Shown here: piece after piece, positions 47,066-61,269 of the stretch
Position numbering within the stretch: position 1 is the first letter of the stretch
Layout: every line of letters starts with the position of its first letter
Assembly: GCA_945910005.1 (NCBI GenBank)
Contig: CAMDTW010000327.1
Location: 1-64,000, forward strand
Origin: Isoperla grammatica
Taxonomy: Eukaryota > Arthropoda > Insecta > Plecoptera > Perlodidae
Direction of reading: 5' to 3'
DNA: 64,000 bases
Translations under genes and position numbers: made by a program
Notes under the pieces: model-generated
The model's input: the letters and a program-made list of their open reading frames with translations, nothing else
What the model was told of the DNA's origin: nothing
The model's database searches: none

Positions 47066-50000
47066 GCGTATATGCCTCCTTTATGTGTCTCACCTGGCGG
47101 GGCGCAGGTCCTAAGCGTATATGCCTCCTATATGTTTCTCATACGGGCCAGGCCCAGGTCCTTAGCGTATATGCCTCCTATATGTGTCTCATACGGGCCA
47201 GGCCCAGGTCCTAAGCGTATATGCCACCTATTTGTGTCTCATACGGGCCAGGCGCAGGTCCTAAGCGTATATGCCTCCTATATGTGGCTCATACGGGCCA
47301 GGCCCAGGTTCTTAGCGTATATGCCACCTATTTGTGTCTCATACGGGCCAGGCGCAGGTCCTAAGCGTATATGCCTCCTATATGTGTCTCACCTGGCGGG
47401 GCGCAGGTCCTAGGGGTATATGCCGCCTATATGTATCTCATACGGGCAAGGCCATACCACAGGTCCTAAGCGTATATGCCTCCTACATGTGTCTCGAACG
47501 GGCGGGGCGCAGGTCCTAAGCGTATAAGCCTCCTATATGTGTCTCACCTGGCGGGGCGCAGGTCCTAAGCGTATATGCCTCCTATATGTGTCTCACCTGG
47601 CGGGGCGCAGGTCCTAATCGTATATGCCTCCTATATGTGTCTCACCTGGCGGGGCGCAGGTCCTAAGCGTATATGCCTCCTACATGTGTCTCGAACGGGC
47701 GGGGCGCAGGTCCTAAGCGTATATGCCTCCTATATGTGTCTCACCTGGCGGGGCGCAGGTCCTAATCGTATATGCCTCCTACATGTGTCTCGAACGGGCG
47801 GGGCGCAGGTCCTAAGCGTATATGCCTCCTATATGTGTCACACCTGGCGGGGCGCAGGTCCCAAGCGTATATGCCTCCTATATGTGTCTCACCTGGCGGG
47901 GCGCAGGTCCTAAGCGTATATGCCTCCTATATGTGTCTCACCTGGCGGGGCGCAGGTCCTAAGCGTATATGCCTCCTATATGTGTCTCACCTGGCGGGGC
48001 GCAGGTCCTAAGCGTATATGCCTCCTATATGTGTCTCATACGGGCGGGGCGCAGGTCCTAAGCGTATATGCCTCCTATATGTGTCTCACCTGGCGGGACG
48101 CAGGTCCTAAGCGTATATGCCTCCTATATGTGTCTTATACGGGCGGGGCGCAGGTCCTAAGCGTATATGCCTCCTATATGTGTCTCACCTGGCGGGGCGC
48201 AGGTCCTAAGCGTTTATGCCACCTATATGTGTCTCACCAAGCGGGGCCCAGGTTCTAAGCGTATATGCCTCCGATATGTGTCTCAGACGGGCGGGGCGCA
48301 GGTCCCAAGCGTATATGCCTCCTATATGTGTCTCACCTGGCGGGGCGCAGGTCCTAATCGTATATGCCTCCTATATGTGTCTCACCTGGCGGGGCGCAGG
48401 TCCTAAGCGTATATGCCTCCTATATGTGTCTCACCTGGCGGGGCGCAGGTCCTAAGCGTATATGCCTCCTATATGTGTCTTATACGGGCGGGGCGCAGGT
48501 CCCAAGCGTTTATGCCTCCTAAATGTGTCTCACCTGGCGGGGCGCAGGTCCTAAGCGTATATGCCGCCTATATGTATCTCATACGGGCAAGGCCATACCA
48601 CAGGTCCTAAGCGTATATGCCTCCTACATGTGTCTCGAACGGGCCAGGCCCAGGTCCTAAGCGTATAGGCCTCCTATATGTGTCTCACCTGGCGGGGCGC
48701 AGGTCCTAAGCGTATATGCCTCCTATATGTGTCTCACCTGGCGGGGCGCTGGTCCGTAGCGTATATGCCTCCTATATGTGTCTCACCTGGCGGGGCGCAG
48801 GTCCTAAGCGTATATGCCTCCAATATGTGTCTCATACGGGCCAGGCCAAGGTCCTAAGCGTATATGCCTCCTATATGTGTCTCACCTGGCGGGGCGAAGG
48901 TCCTAAGCGTTTATGCCTCCTTTATGTGTCTAACCTGGCGGGGCGCAGGTCCTAAGCGTTTATGCATCCTATATGTGTCTCACCTCGCGGGGCGCAGGTC
49001 CTAAGCGTATATGCCTCCTATATGTGTCTCACCTGGCAGGGCGCTGGTCCGTAGCGTATATGCCTCCTATATGTGTCTCGAACGGGCGGGGCGCAGGTCC
49101 TAAGAATATATATGCCTCCTATATGTGTCTCATACGGGCCAGGCCCAGGTCCTAAGCGTATATGCCTCCTATATGTGTCTCACCTGGCGGGGCGCAGGTC
49201 CTAAGCGTATATGCCTCCTATATGTGTCTCATACGGGCGGGGCGCAGGTCCTTAGCGTATATGCCTCCTATATGTGTCTCACCTGGCGGGGCGCAGGTCC
49301 TAAGCGTATATGCCTCCAATATGTGTCTCAGACGGGCGGGGCGCAGGTCCTAAGCGTATATGCCTCCTATATGTGTCTCACCTGGCGGGGCGCAGGTCCT
49401 AAGCGTATATGCCTCCAATATGTGTCTCAGACGGGCGGGGCGCAGGTCCTAAGCGTATATGCCTCCAATATGTGTCTCAGACGGGCGGGGCGCAGGTCCT
49501 AAGCGTATATGCCTCCTATATGTGTCTCACCTGGCGGGGCGCAGGTCCTAAGCGTATATGCCTCCTATATGTGTCTAATACGGGCAGGGCGCAGGTCCTA
49601 AGCGTATATGCCTCCTATATGTGTCTCATACGGGCGGGGCGCAGGTCCTAAGCGTATATGCCGCCTATATGTGTCTCACCTGGTGGGGCGCAGGTCCTAA
49701 GCGTATATGCCTCCTATATGTGTCTCATACGGGCGGGGCGCAGGTCGTAAGCGTATATGCCTCCTATATGTGTCTCACCTGGCGGGGCCCAGGTCCTAAG
49801 CGTATATGCCTCCTATATGTGTCTCACCTGGCGGGGCGCAGGTCCTAAGCGTATATGTCTCCTATATGTGTCTAATACGGGCGGGGCGCAGGTCCTAAGC
49901 GTATATGCCTCCTATATGTGTCTCACCTGGCGGGGCCCAGCTCCTAAGCGTATATGCTACCTATATGTCGCTCATACGGGCGGGGCCCAGCTCCTAAGCG

Positions 50001-50720
50001 TGTATGCTACCTATATGTCGCTCATACGGGCGGGGCGCAGGTCCTAAGCGTATATGCCTCCTATATGTGGCTCATACAAGCCGGGCCTAGGTCCTAAGCG
50101 TATATGTCTCCTATATGTGTCTCATACGGGCAGGGCGCAGGTCCTAAGCGTATATGCCTCCTATATGTGTCTCACCTGGCGGAGCGCAGGTCCTAAGCGT
50201 ATATGCCTACTATATGTGTCTCACCTGGTGGGGCGCTGGTCCTAAGCGTATATGCCGCCTGAATGTGTCTCATACGGGCGGGGTGCAGGTCCTAAGCGTA
50301 TATGCTACCTATATGTGTCTCACCTGGCGGGGCGCAGGTCCTAAGCGTATATGCCTTCTATATATGTCTCACCTGGCGGGGCCCAGCTCCTAAGCGTATA
50401 TGCCTCCTATATGTGTCTCACCTGGCAAGGCGCAGGTCCTAAGCGTATATGCCTCCTATAAGTGTCTCACCTGGCGGAGCGCAGGTCCTAAGCGTATATG
50501 CCTCCCATATGTGTCTCATACAAGCCGGGCCTAGGTCCTAAGCGTATATGTCTCCTATATGTGTCTCATACGGGCAGGGCGCAGGTCCTAAGCGTATATG
50601 CCTCCTATATGTGTCTCACCTGATGGGGCGCAGGTCCTAAGCGTATATGTCTCCTATATGTGTCTCATACGGGCAGGGCGCAGGTCCTAAGCGTATATGC
50701 CTCCTATATGTGTCTCACCT
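47066..50720 (+). repeat. Higher-order repeat, copy 1
   Basis: Base-for-base nearly identical to 50986-54640, offset 3,920 bp, including rare monomer variants (56-bp monomers, CTATTTGTG, CTCGAACGGG). Scattered single-base differences exist, for example near 48958-48990, 49692 and 49872. Confidence 0.95.
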
Positions 50721-50985
50721 GGCGGAGCGCAGGTCCTAAGCGTATATGCCTCCTATATGTGTCTCACCTGGCGGAGCGCAGGTCCTAAGCGTATATGCCT
50801 ACTATATGTGTCTCACCTGGCGGAGCGCAGGTCCTGAGCGTATATGCTACCTATATGTGTCTCACCTGGCGGGGCGCAGGTCCTAAGCGTATATGCCTTC
50901 TATATATGTCTCACCTGGCGGGGCGCAGGTCCTAAGCGTATATGCCTCCAATATGTGTCTCATACGGGCCAGGCCAAGGTCCTAA

Positions 50986-53900
50986 GCGTATATGCCTCCT
51001 TTATGTGTCTCACCTGGCGGGGCGCAGGTCCTAAGCGTATATGCCTCCTATATGTTTCTCATACGGGCCAGGCCCAGGTCCTTAGCGTATATGCCTCCTA
51101 TATGTGTCTCATACGGGCCAGGCCCAGGTCCTAAGCGTATATGCCACCTATTTGTGTCTCATACGGGCCAGGCGCAGGTCCTAAGCGTATATGCCTCCTA
51201 TATGTGGCTCATACGGGCCAGGCCCAGGTTCTTAGCGTATATGCCACCTATTTGTGTCTCATACGGGCCAGGCGCAGGTCCTAAGCGTATATGCCTCCTA
51301 TATGTGTCTCACCTGGCGGGGCGCAGGTCCTAGGGGTATATGCCGCCTATATGTATCTCATACGGGCAAGGCCATACCACAGGTCCTAAGCGTATATGCC
51401 TCCTACATGTGTCTCGAACGGGCGGGGCGCAGGTCCTAAGCGTATAAGCCTCCTATATGTGTCTCACCTGGCGGGGCGCAGGTCCTAAGCGTATATGCCT
51501 CCTATATGTGTCTCACCTGGCGGGGCGCAGGTCCTAATCGTATATGCCTCCTATATGTGTCTCACCTGGCGGGGCGCAGGTCCTAAGCGTATATGCCTCC
51601 TACATGTGTCTCGAACGGGCGGGGCGCAGGTCCTAAGCGTATATGCCTCCTATATGTGTCTCACCTGGCGGGGCGCAGGTCCTAATCGTATATGCCTCCT
51701 ACATGTGTCTCGAACGGGCGGGGCGCAGGTCCTAAGCGTATATGCCTCCTATATGTGTCACACCTGGCGGGGCGCAGGTCCCAAGCGTATATGCCTCCTA
51801 TATGTGTCTCACCTGGCGGGGCGCAGGTCCTAAGCGTATATGCCTCCTATATGTGTCTCACCTGGCGGGGCGCAGGTCCTAAGCGTATATGCCTCCTATA
51901 TGTGTCTCACCTGGCGGGGCGCAGGTCCTAAGCGTATATGCCTCCTATATGTGTCTCATACGGGCGGGGCGCAGGTCCTAAGCGTATATGCCTCCTATAT
52001 GTGTCTCACCTGGCGGGACGCAGGTCCTAAGCGTATATGCCTCCTATATGTGTCTTATACGGGCGGGGCGCAGGTCCTAAGCGTATATGCCTCCTATATG
52101 TGTCTCACCTGGCGGGGCGCAGGTCCTAAGCGTTTATGCCACCTATATGTGTCTCACCAAGCGGGGCCCAGGTTCTAAGCGTATATGCCTCCGATATGTG
52201 TCTCAGACGGGCGGGGCGCAGGTCCCAAGCGTATATGCCTCCTATATGTGTCTCACCTGGTGGGGCGCAGGTCCTAATCGTATATGCCTCCTATATGTGT
52301 CTCACCTGGCGGGGCGCAGGTCCTAAGCGTATATGCCTCCTATATGTGTCTCACCTGGCGGGGCGCAGGTCCTAAGCGTATATGCCTCCTATATGTGTCT
52401 TATACGGGCGGGGCGCAGGTCCCAAGCGTTTATGCCTCCTAAATGTGTCTCACCTGGCGGGGCGCAGGTCCTAAGCGTATATGCCGCCTATATGTATCTC
52501 ATACGGGCAAGGCCATACCACAGGTCCTAAGCGTATATGCCTCCTACATGTGTCTCGAACGGGCCAGGCCCAGGTCCTAAGCGTATAGGCCTCCTATATG
52601 TGTCTCACCTGGCGGGGCGCAGGTCCTAAGCGTATATGCCTCCTATATGTGTCTCACCTGGCGGGGCGCTGGTCCGTAGCGTATATGCCTCCTATATGTG
52701 TCTCACCTGGCGGGGCGCAGGTCCTAAGCGTATATGCCTCCAATATGTGTCTCATACGGGCCAGGCCAAGGTCCTAAGCGTATATGCCTCCTATATGTGT
52801 CTCACCTGGCGGGGCGAAGGTCCTAAGCGTTTATGCCTCCTTTATGTGTCTAACCTGGCGGGGCGCAGGTCCTAAGCGTTTATGCATCCTTTATGTGTCT
52901 CACCTGGCGGGGCGCAGGTCCTAAGCGTATATGCCTCCTATATGTGTCTCACCTGGCAGGGCGCTGGTCCGTAGCGTATATGCCTCCTATATGTGTCTCG
53001 AACGGGCGGGGCGCAGGTCCTAAGAATATATATGCCTCCTATATGTGTCTCATACGGGCCAGGCCCAGGTCCTAAGCGTATATGCCTCCTATATGTGTCT
53101 CACCTGGCGGGGCGCAGGTCCTAAGCGTATATGCCTCCTATATGTGTCTCATACGGGCGGGGCGCAGGTCCTTAGCGTATATGCCTCCTATATGTGTCTC
53201 ACCTGGCGGGGCGCAGGTCCTAAGCGTATATGCCTCCAATATGTGTCTCAGACGGGCGGGGCGCAGGTCCTAAGCGTATATGCCTCCTATATGTGTCTCA
53301 CCTGGCGGGGCGCAGGTCCTAAGCGTATATGCCTCCAATATGTGTCTCAGACGGGCGGGGCGCAGGTCCTAAGCGTATATGCCTCCAATATGTGTCTCAG
53401 ACGGGCGGGGCGCAGGTCCTAAGCGTATATGCCTCCTATATGTGTCTCACCTGGCGGGGCGCAGGTCCTAAGCGTATATGCCTCCTATATGTGTCTAATA
53501 CGGGCAGGGCGCAGGTCCTAAGCGTATATGCCTCCTATATGTGTCTCATACGGGCGGGGCGCAGGTCCTAAGCGTATATGCCGCCTATATGTGTCTCACC
53601 TGGTGGGGCGCAGGTCCTAAGCGTATATGCCTCCTATATGTGTCTCATACGGGCGGGGCGCAGGTCGTAAGCGTATATGCCTCCTATATGTGTATCACCT
53701 GGCGGGGCCCAGGTCCTAAGCGTATATGCCTCCTATATGTGTCTCACCTGGCGGGGCGCAGGTCCTAAGCGTATATGTCTCCTATATGTGTCTAAAACGG
53801 GCGGGGCGCAGGTCCTAAGCGTATATGCCTCCTATATGTGTCTCACCTGGCGGGGCCCAGCTCCTAAGCGTATATGCTACCTATATGTCGCTCATACGGG

Positions 53901-54640
53901 CGGGGCCCAGCTCCTAAGCGTGTATGCTACCTATATGTCGCTCATACGGGCGGGGCGCAGGTCCTAAGCGTATATGCCTCCTATATGTGGCTCATACAAG
54001 CCGGGCCTAGGTCCTAAGCGTATATGTCTCCTATATGTGTCTCATACGGGCAGGGCGCAGGTCCTAAGCGTATATGCCTCCTATATGTGTCTCACCTGGC
54101 GGAGCGCAGGTCCTAAGCGTATATGCCTACTATATGTGTCTCACCTGGTGGGGCGCTGGTCCTAAGCGTATATGCCGCCTGAATGTGTCTCATACGGGCG
54201 GGGTGCAGGTCCTGAGCGTATATGCTACCTATATGTGTCTCACCTGGCGGGGCGCAGGTCCTAAGCGTATATGCCTTCTATATATGTCTCACCTGGCGGG
54301 GCCCAGCTCCTAAGCGTATATGCCTCCTATATGTGTCTCACCTGGCAAGGCGCAGGTCCTAAGCGTATATGCCTCCTATAAGTGTCTCACCTGGCGGAGC
54401 GCAGGTCCTAAGCGTATATGCCTCCTATATGTGTCTCATACAAGCCGGGCCTAGCTCCTAAGCGTATATGTCTCCTATATGTGTCTCATACGGGCAGGGC
54501 GCAGGTCCTAAGCGTATATGCCTCCTATATGTGTCTCACCTGATGGGGCGCAGGTCCTAAGCGTATATGTCTCCTATATGTGTCTCATACGGGCAGGGCG
54601 CAGGTCCTAAGCGTATATGCCTCCTATATGTGTCTCACCT
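50986..54640 (+). repeat. Higher-order repeat, copy 2
   Basis: Tandem copy of 47066-50720. The offset of 3,920 bp corresponds to roughly 79 monomers of mixed length. Its right part is again copied further on: 61270-63205 matches 53670-55605 at an offset of 7,600 bp and shares copy-2-specific changes such as TCTAAAACGGG. Confidence 0.95.
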
Positions 54641-55593
54641 GGCGGGGCGCAGGTCCTAAGCGTATATGCCTCCTATATGTGTCTCACACGGGCCAGGCCC
54701 AGGTCCTAAGCGTATATGCCTCCTATATGTATCTCATACGGGCAAGGCCATACCACAGGTCCAAAGCGTATATGCATCCTACATGTGTCTCAAACGGGCG
54801 GGGCGCAGGTCCTAAGCGTAAATGCCTCCTATATGTGTCTCACCTGGCGGGGCGAAGGTCCTAAGCGTATATGCCTCCTATATGTGTCTCACCTGGCGGG
54901 GCGCTGGTCCTAAGCGTATATGCCGCCTGAATGTGTCTCATACGGGCGGGGCGCAGGTCCTTAGCGTATATGCCTCCTATATGTGTCTCACCTGGCGGGA
55001 CGAAGGTCCTAAGCGTATATGCCTCCTATATGTGTCTCACCTGGCGGGGCGCTGGTCCTAAGCGTATATGCAGCCTGAATGTGTCTCATACGGGCGGGGC
55101 GCAGGTCCTAAGCGTATATGCCTCCTATATGTGTCTCACCTGGTGGGGCGCAGGTCCTAAGCGTACATGCCTCCTATATATGTCTCACCTGGCAGGGCGC
55201 AGGTCCTTAGCGTATATGCCACCTATATGTGTCTCACCTGGCGGGGCGCAGGTCCTAAGCGTATATGCCTCCTATATGTGTCTCACCTGGTGGGGCGCAG
55301 GTCCTAAGCGTACATGCCTCCTATATATGTCTCACCTGGCAGGGCGCAGGTCCTTAGCGTATATGCCACCTATATGTGTCTCACCTGGCGGGGCGCAGGT
55401 CCTAAGCGTATATGCCTCCTATATGTGTCTCATACGGGCAAGGCCCAGGTCCTAAGCGTATATGCCTCCTATATGTGTCTCATACGGGCGGGGCGCAGGT
55501 TCTAAGCGTATATGCCGCCAATATGTGTCTCATACGGGCCAGGCCCAGGTCCTGAGCGTATATGCCTCCTATATGTGTCTCACCTGGCGGGGC

Positions 55594-56481
55594 GCAGGTC
55601 CTAAGCGTATATGCCTCCTGTATGTGTCTCATACGGGCCAGGCCCAGGTCCTAAGCGTATATGCCTCCTATATGTGTCTCATACGGGCCAGGCCCAGGTC
55701 CTAAGCGTATATGCCTCCTATATGTGTCTCATACGGGCCAGGCCCAGGTCCAAAGCGAATATGCCTCCAATATGTGTCTCACCTGGTGGGGCGCAGGTCC
55801 TAAGCGTATATGTCTCCTATATGTGTCTCATACGGGCCAAGCCCAGGTCCTAAGCGTATATGCCTCATGTGTCTCATACGGGCAAGGCCCAGGTCCTAAG
55901 CGAATATGCCTCCTATATGTGTCTTATACGGGCGGGCCGCACGTCCTAAGCGTACATGCCTCCTGTATGTGTCTCACCTGGCGGGGCGCAGGTCCTAAGC
56001 GTATATGCCTTCTATATGTGTCTCATACGGGCCAGGCCCAGGTCCTAAGCGTATATGCCTCCTGTATGTGTCTCATACGGGCCAGGCCCAGGTCCTAAGC
56101 GTATATGCCTCCTATATGTGTCTCATACGGGCCAGGCCCAGGTCCTAAGCGTATATGCCTCCTATATGTGTCTCATACGGGCCAGGCCCAGGTCCAAAGC
56201 GAATATGCCTCCAATATGTGTCTCACCTGGTGGGGCGCAGGTCCTAAGCGTATATGTCTCCTATATGTGTCTCATACGGGCCAAGCCCAGGTCCTAAGCG
56301 TATATGCCTCATGTGTCTCATACGGGCAAGGCCCAGGTCCTAAGCGAATATGCCTCCTATATGTGTCTTATACGGGCGGGCCGCACGTCCTAAGCGTATA
56401 TTCCCCCTATATGTGTCTCACCTGGCGGGGCGCAGGTCCTAAGCGTAAAGGCCTCCTATATGTGTCTCACCTGGCGGGGCG
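55594..56481 (+). repeat. 444-bp tandem duplication within the satellite
   Basis: 55594-56037 is repeated as 56038-56481 for most of its length, including the 46-bp deleted monomer and the TCTTATACGGGCGGGCCGCACG variant. The copies part at about 56396, where the second reads TATTCCCCC. The same block is seen again at about 63600-64000. Confidence 0.88.
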
Positions 56482-59400
56482 CAATTCCTAAGCGTATATT
56501 CTGCCTATATGTGTCTCATACGGGCCAGGCCCAGGTCCTAAGCGTATATGCCGCCTATATGTGTCTCACCTGGCGGGGCGCAGGTCCTCAGCGTATATGC
56601 CTCCAATATGTATCTCATACGGGCGGGGCCCAGGTTCTAAGCGTATATGTCTCCTATATGTGTCTCATACGGGCCAGGCCCAGGTCCTAAGCGTATATGC
56701 CTCCTATATGTGTCTCATACGGGCCAGGCCCAGGTCCAAAGCGAATATGCCTCCAATATGTGTCTCACCTGGTGGGGCGCAGGTCCTAAGCGTATATGTC
56801 TCCTATATGTGTCTCATACGGGCCAAGCCCAGGTCCTAAGCGTATATGCCTCATGTGTCTCATACGGGCAAGGCCCAGGTCCTAAGCGAATATGCCTCCA
56901 ATATGTGTCTCACCTGGTGGGGCGCAGGTCCTAAGCGTATATGTCTCCTATATGTGTCTCATACGGGCCAAGCCCAGGTCCTAAGCGTATATGCCTCATG
57001 TGTCTCATACGGGCAAGGCCCAGGTCCTAAGCGAATATGCCTCCTATATGTGTCTTATACGGGCGGGGCCCAGGTCCTAAGCGTATATGCCTCCTATATG
57101 TTGCTCATACGGGCCAGGCCCAGGTCCTAAGCGTATATGTCTCCTATATGTGTCTCATACGGGCCAGGCCCAGGTTCTAAGCGTATATGTCTCCTATGTG
57201 TGTCTCATATTGGCCAGGCTCAGGTCCTTAGCCTATATTCCTCCTATATGTGTCTCATACGGGCCAGGCCCAGGTCCTAAGCGTATATGTCTCCTATATG
57301 TGTCTCATACGGGCCAGGCCCAGGTTCTAAGCGTATATGTCTCCTATATGTGTCTCATATTGGCCAGGCTCAGGTCCTTAGCCTATATTCCTCCTATATG
57401 TGTCTCATACGGGCCAGGCCCAGGTCCAAAGCGAATATGCCTCCTATATGTGTCTCACCTGGCGGGGCGCAGGTCCTTAGCGTACATGCCTCCTATATGT
57501 GGCTCATACGGGCCAGGCCCAGGTCCAAAGCGTATATGCCTCCTATATGTGTCTCACCTGGCGGGGCGCAGGTCCTAAGCGTATATGCCTCCTATACGTG
57601 TCTCATACGGGCCAGGCCCAGGTCCTAAGCGTATATGCCTCCTATTTGTGTCTCGCCTGGCGGGGCGCAGGTCCTAAGCGTATATGCCTCCTATTGTGTC
57701 TCACCTAGCGGGGCGCAGGTCCTAAGCGTATATGCCGCCTATATGTGTCTCACCTGGCGGGGCGCAGGTCCTAAGCGTATATGCCTCCTATATGTGTCTG
57801 ATACGGGCGGGGTTTAGGTCCGGAGCGTATATGCCTCCTTTATGTGTCTCACTTGGTGGGGCGCAGGTCCAAAGCGTATATGCCTCCTATATGTGTCTCA
57901 TACGGGCCGGGCGCAGGTCCTTAGCGTATATGCCTCCTATATGTGTCTCACCTGGCGGGGCCCAGGTCCTTAGCGTATATGCCTCCTATATGTGTCTCAT
58001 ACAGGCGGGGCGAAGGTCCAGAGCGTATATGCCTCTATATGTGTCTCACCTGGCGGGGCGCAGGTCCAAGCGTATATGCCTCCTATAAGTGTCTCACCTG
58101 GCGGGGCGCTGGTCCAAAGCGTATATGCCTCCTATATGTGTCTCATACGGGCGAGGCGCAGGTCCGGAGCGTATATGCCTCTTTTATGTGTCTCACCTGG
58201 CGGGGCGCAGGTCCAAAGCGTATATGCCTCCTATATGTGTCTCACTTGTGGGGCGCAGGTCCAAAGCGTATATGCCTTCTATATGTGTCTCACCTGGCGG
58301 GGCACAGGTCCTAAGCGTATATGCCTCCTATATGTGTCTCACTAGGCGGGGCCCAGGTCCTAAGCGTATATGCCTCCTATATGTGTCTCACCTGGCGGGG
58401 CGAAGGTCCTTAGCGTATATGCCGCCTATATGTGTCTCACCTGGCGGGGCGCAGGTCCTTAGCGTACATGCCTCCTATATGTGTCTCACCTGGCGGGGCG
58501 CAGGTCCTTTGCGTATATGCCGCCTATATGTGTCTCACCTGGCGGGGCCCAGCTCCTAAGCGTATATGCCTCCTATATGTGTCTCATACGGGCCGGGCGC
58601 AGGTCCTAAGCGTATGTGCCTCCTCTATGTGTCTCACCTGGCGGGGCGCAGGTCCTTAGCGTATATGCCGCCTATATGTGTCTCACCTGGCGGGGCGCAG
58701 GTCCTTAGCGTACATGCCTCCTATATGTGTCTCAAATGGCGGGGCGCAGGTCCTTAGCGTACATGCCTCCTATATGTGTCTCACCTAGCGGGGCGCAGGT
58801 CCTTAGCTTATATGCCTCCTATATGTGTCTCACCTGGCGGCGCGCAGGTCCTTAGCGTACATGCCTCCTATATGTGTCTCACCTGGCGCGGCGCAGGTCC
58901 TAAGCGTATATGCCTCCTATATGTGTCTCACCTGGCGGGGCGCAGGTCCTAAGCGTATATGCCTCCTATGTGTGTCTCACCTGGCGGGGCGCAGGTCCTT
59001 AGCGTATATGCCGCCTATATGTGTCTCACCCGGCGGGGCGCAGGTCCTTAGCGTATATGCCGCCTAAATGTGTCTCACCTGGCGGGGCGCAGGTCCTAAG
59101 CGTATATGCCTCCTATTTGTGTCTCGCCTGGCGGGGCGCAGGTCCTAAGCGTATATGCCTCCTATTGTGTCTCACCTGGCGGGGCGCAGGTCCTAAGCGT
59201 ATATGCTGCCTATATGTGTCTCACCTGGCGGGGCGCAGGTCCTAAGCGTATATGCCTCCTATATGTGTCTGATACGGGCGGGGTTAAGGTCCGGAGCGTA
59301 TATGCCTCCTTTATGTGTCTCACTTGGTGGGGCGCAGGTCCAAAGCGTATATGCCTCCTATATGTGTCTCATACGGGCCGGGCGCAGGTCCTTAGCGTAT

Positions 59401-61269
59401 ATGCCTCCTATATGTGTCTCACCTGGCGGGGCCCAGGTCCTAAGCGTATATGCCTCCTATATGTGTCTGATACGGGCGGGGTTAAGGTCCGGAGCGTATA
59501 TGCCTCCTTTATGTGTCTCACTTGGTGGGGCGCAGGTCCAAAGCGTATATGCCTCCTAGATGTGTCTCATACGGGCGGGGCGCTGGTCCTAAGCGTATAT
59601 GCCGCCTATATGTGTCTCACCTGGCAGGGCGCAGGTCCTATGCGTATATGCCTCCTATATGTGTCTCATACGGGCCAGGCCCAGGTCCTAAGCGTATATG
59701 CCACCTATATGTGTCTCACCTGGCGGGGCGCAGGTCCTTAGCGTATATGCCGCCTATATGTGTCACACCTGGCGGGGCGCAGGTCCTTAGCGTATATGCC
59801 GCCTATATATGTCTCACCTGGCGGGGCGCAGGTCCTTAGCGTACATGCCTCCTATATGTGTCTCACCTGGCGGGGCGCAGGTCCTAAGCGTATATGCCTC
59901 CTATATGTGTCTCACCTGGCGGGGCGCAGGTCCTTAGCGTATATGCCGCCTATATGTGTCACACCTGGCGGGGCGCAGGTCCTTAGCGTATATGCCGCCT
60001 ATATGTGTCTCACCTGGCGGGGCGCAGGTCCTTAGCGTACATGCCTCCTATATGTGTCTCACCTGGCGGGGCGCAGGTCCTAAGCGTATATGCCGCCTAT
60101 ATGTGTCTCACCTGGCGGGGCGCAGGTCCTAAGCGTATAGGCCTCCTATATGTGTCTCACCTGGCGGGGCGCTGGTCCTAAGCGTATATGCCGCCTATAT
60201 GTGTCACACCTGGCGGGGCAAAGGTCCTTAGCGTATATGCCGCCTATATGTGTCTCACCTGGCGGGGCGCAGGTCCTAAGCGTATATGCCTTTTATATGT
60301 GTCTCATACGGGCGGGGCGCAGGTCCTAAGCGTATATGTCTCCTATATGTGTCTCATACGGGCGGGGCGCAGGTCCTAAGCGTAGATGCCTTTTATATGT
60401 GTCTCACCTGGCGGGGCGCAGGTCCTAAGCGTATATGCCTCCTATTTGTGTCTTATACGGGCCAGGCCCAGGTCCTTAGCGTATATGCCTCCTATATGTG
60501 TCTCATACGGCCAGGCCCAGGTCATAATCATATATGCCTCTTATATGTGTCTCACCTGGTGGGGCGCTGGTTTTAAGCGTATATGCCACCTATATGTGTC
60601 TCATACGGGCCGGGCCCAGGTCCTAAGCGTATATGCCACCTATATGTGTCTCATACTGGCCGGGCTCAGGTCCTAAGCGTATATTCCTCCTATATGTATC
60701 TCACTTGGCGGGGCGTAGGTCCTAAGCGTATATGCCTCCTATATGTGTCTCGAACGGGCGCGGCGCAGGTCCTTAGCGTATATGCCTCCTATATGTGTCT
60801 CACCTGGCGGGGCGCAGGTCCTAAGCGTATATGCCTCCTATTGTGTCTCACCTGGCGGGGCGCAGGTCCTAAGCGTATATGCCACCTTTATGTGTCTCGA
60901 ACGGGCGGGGCGCAGGTCCTAAGCGTATATGCCACCTAAATGTGTCCCATACGGGTGAAGCGCAGGTCATAAGCGTATATGCTTCCTATATGTGTCTCAC
61001 CTTGCGGAGCCCAGGTCCTAAGCGTATATGCCTCCTATATGTGTCTCATACGGGCGGGGCGCAGGTCCTAAGGGTATATGCCTCCTATATGTGTCTCATA
61101 CGGGCGGGGCGCAGGTCCTAAGCGTATATGCCTCCTATATGTGTCTCATACGGGCCAGGCCCAGGTCCTAAGCGTATATGCCTCCTACATGTGTCTCACC
61201 TGGCGGGGCGCAGGTCCTAAGCGTATATGCCTCCTATATGTTTCTCATACGGGCCAGGCCCAGGTCCTA

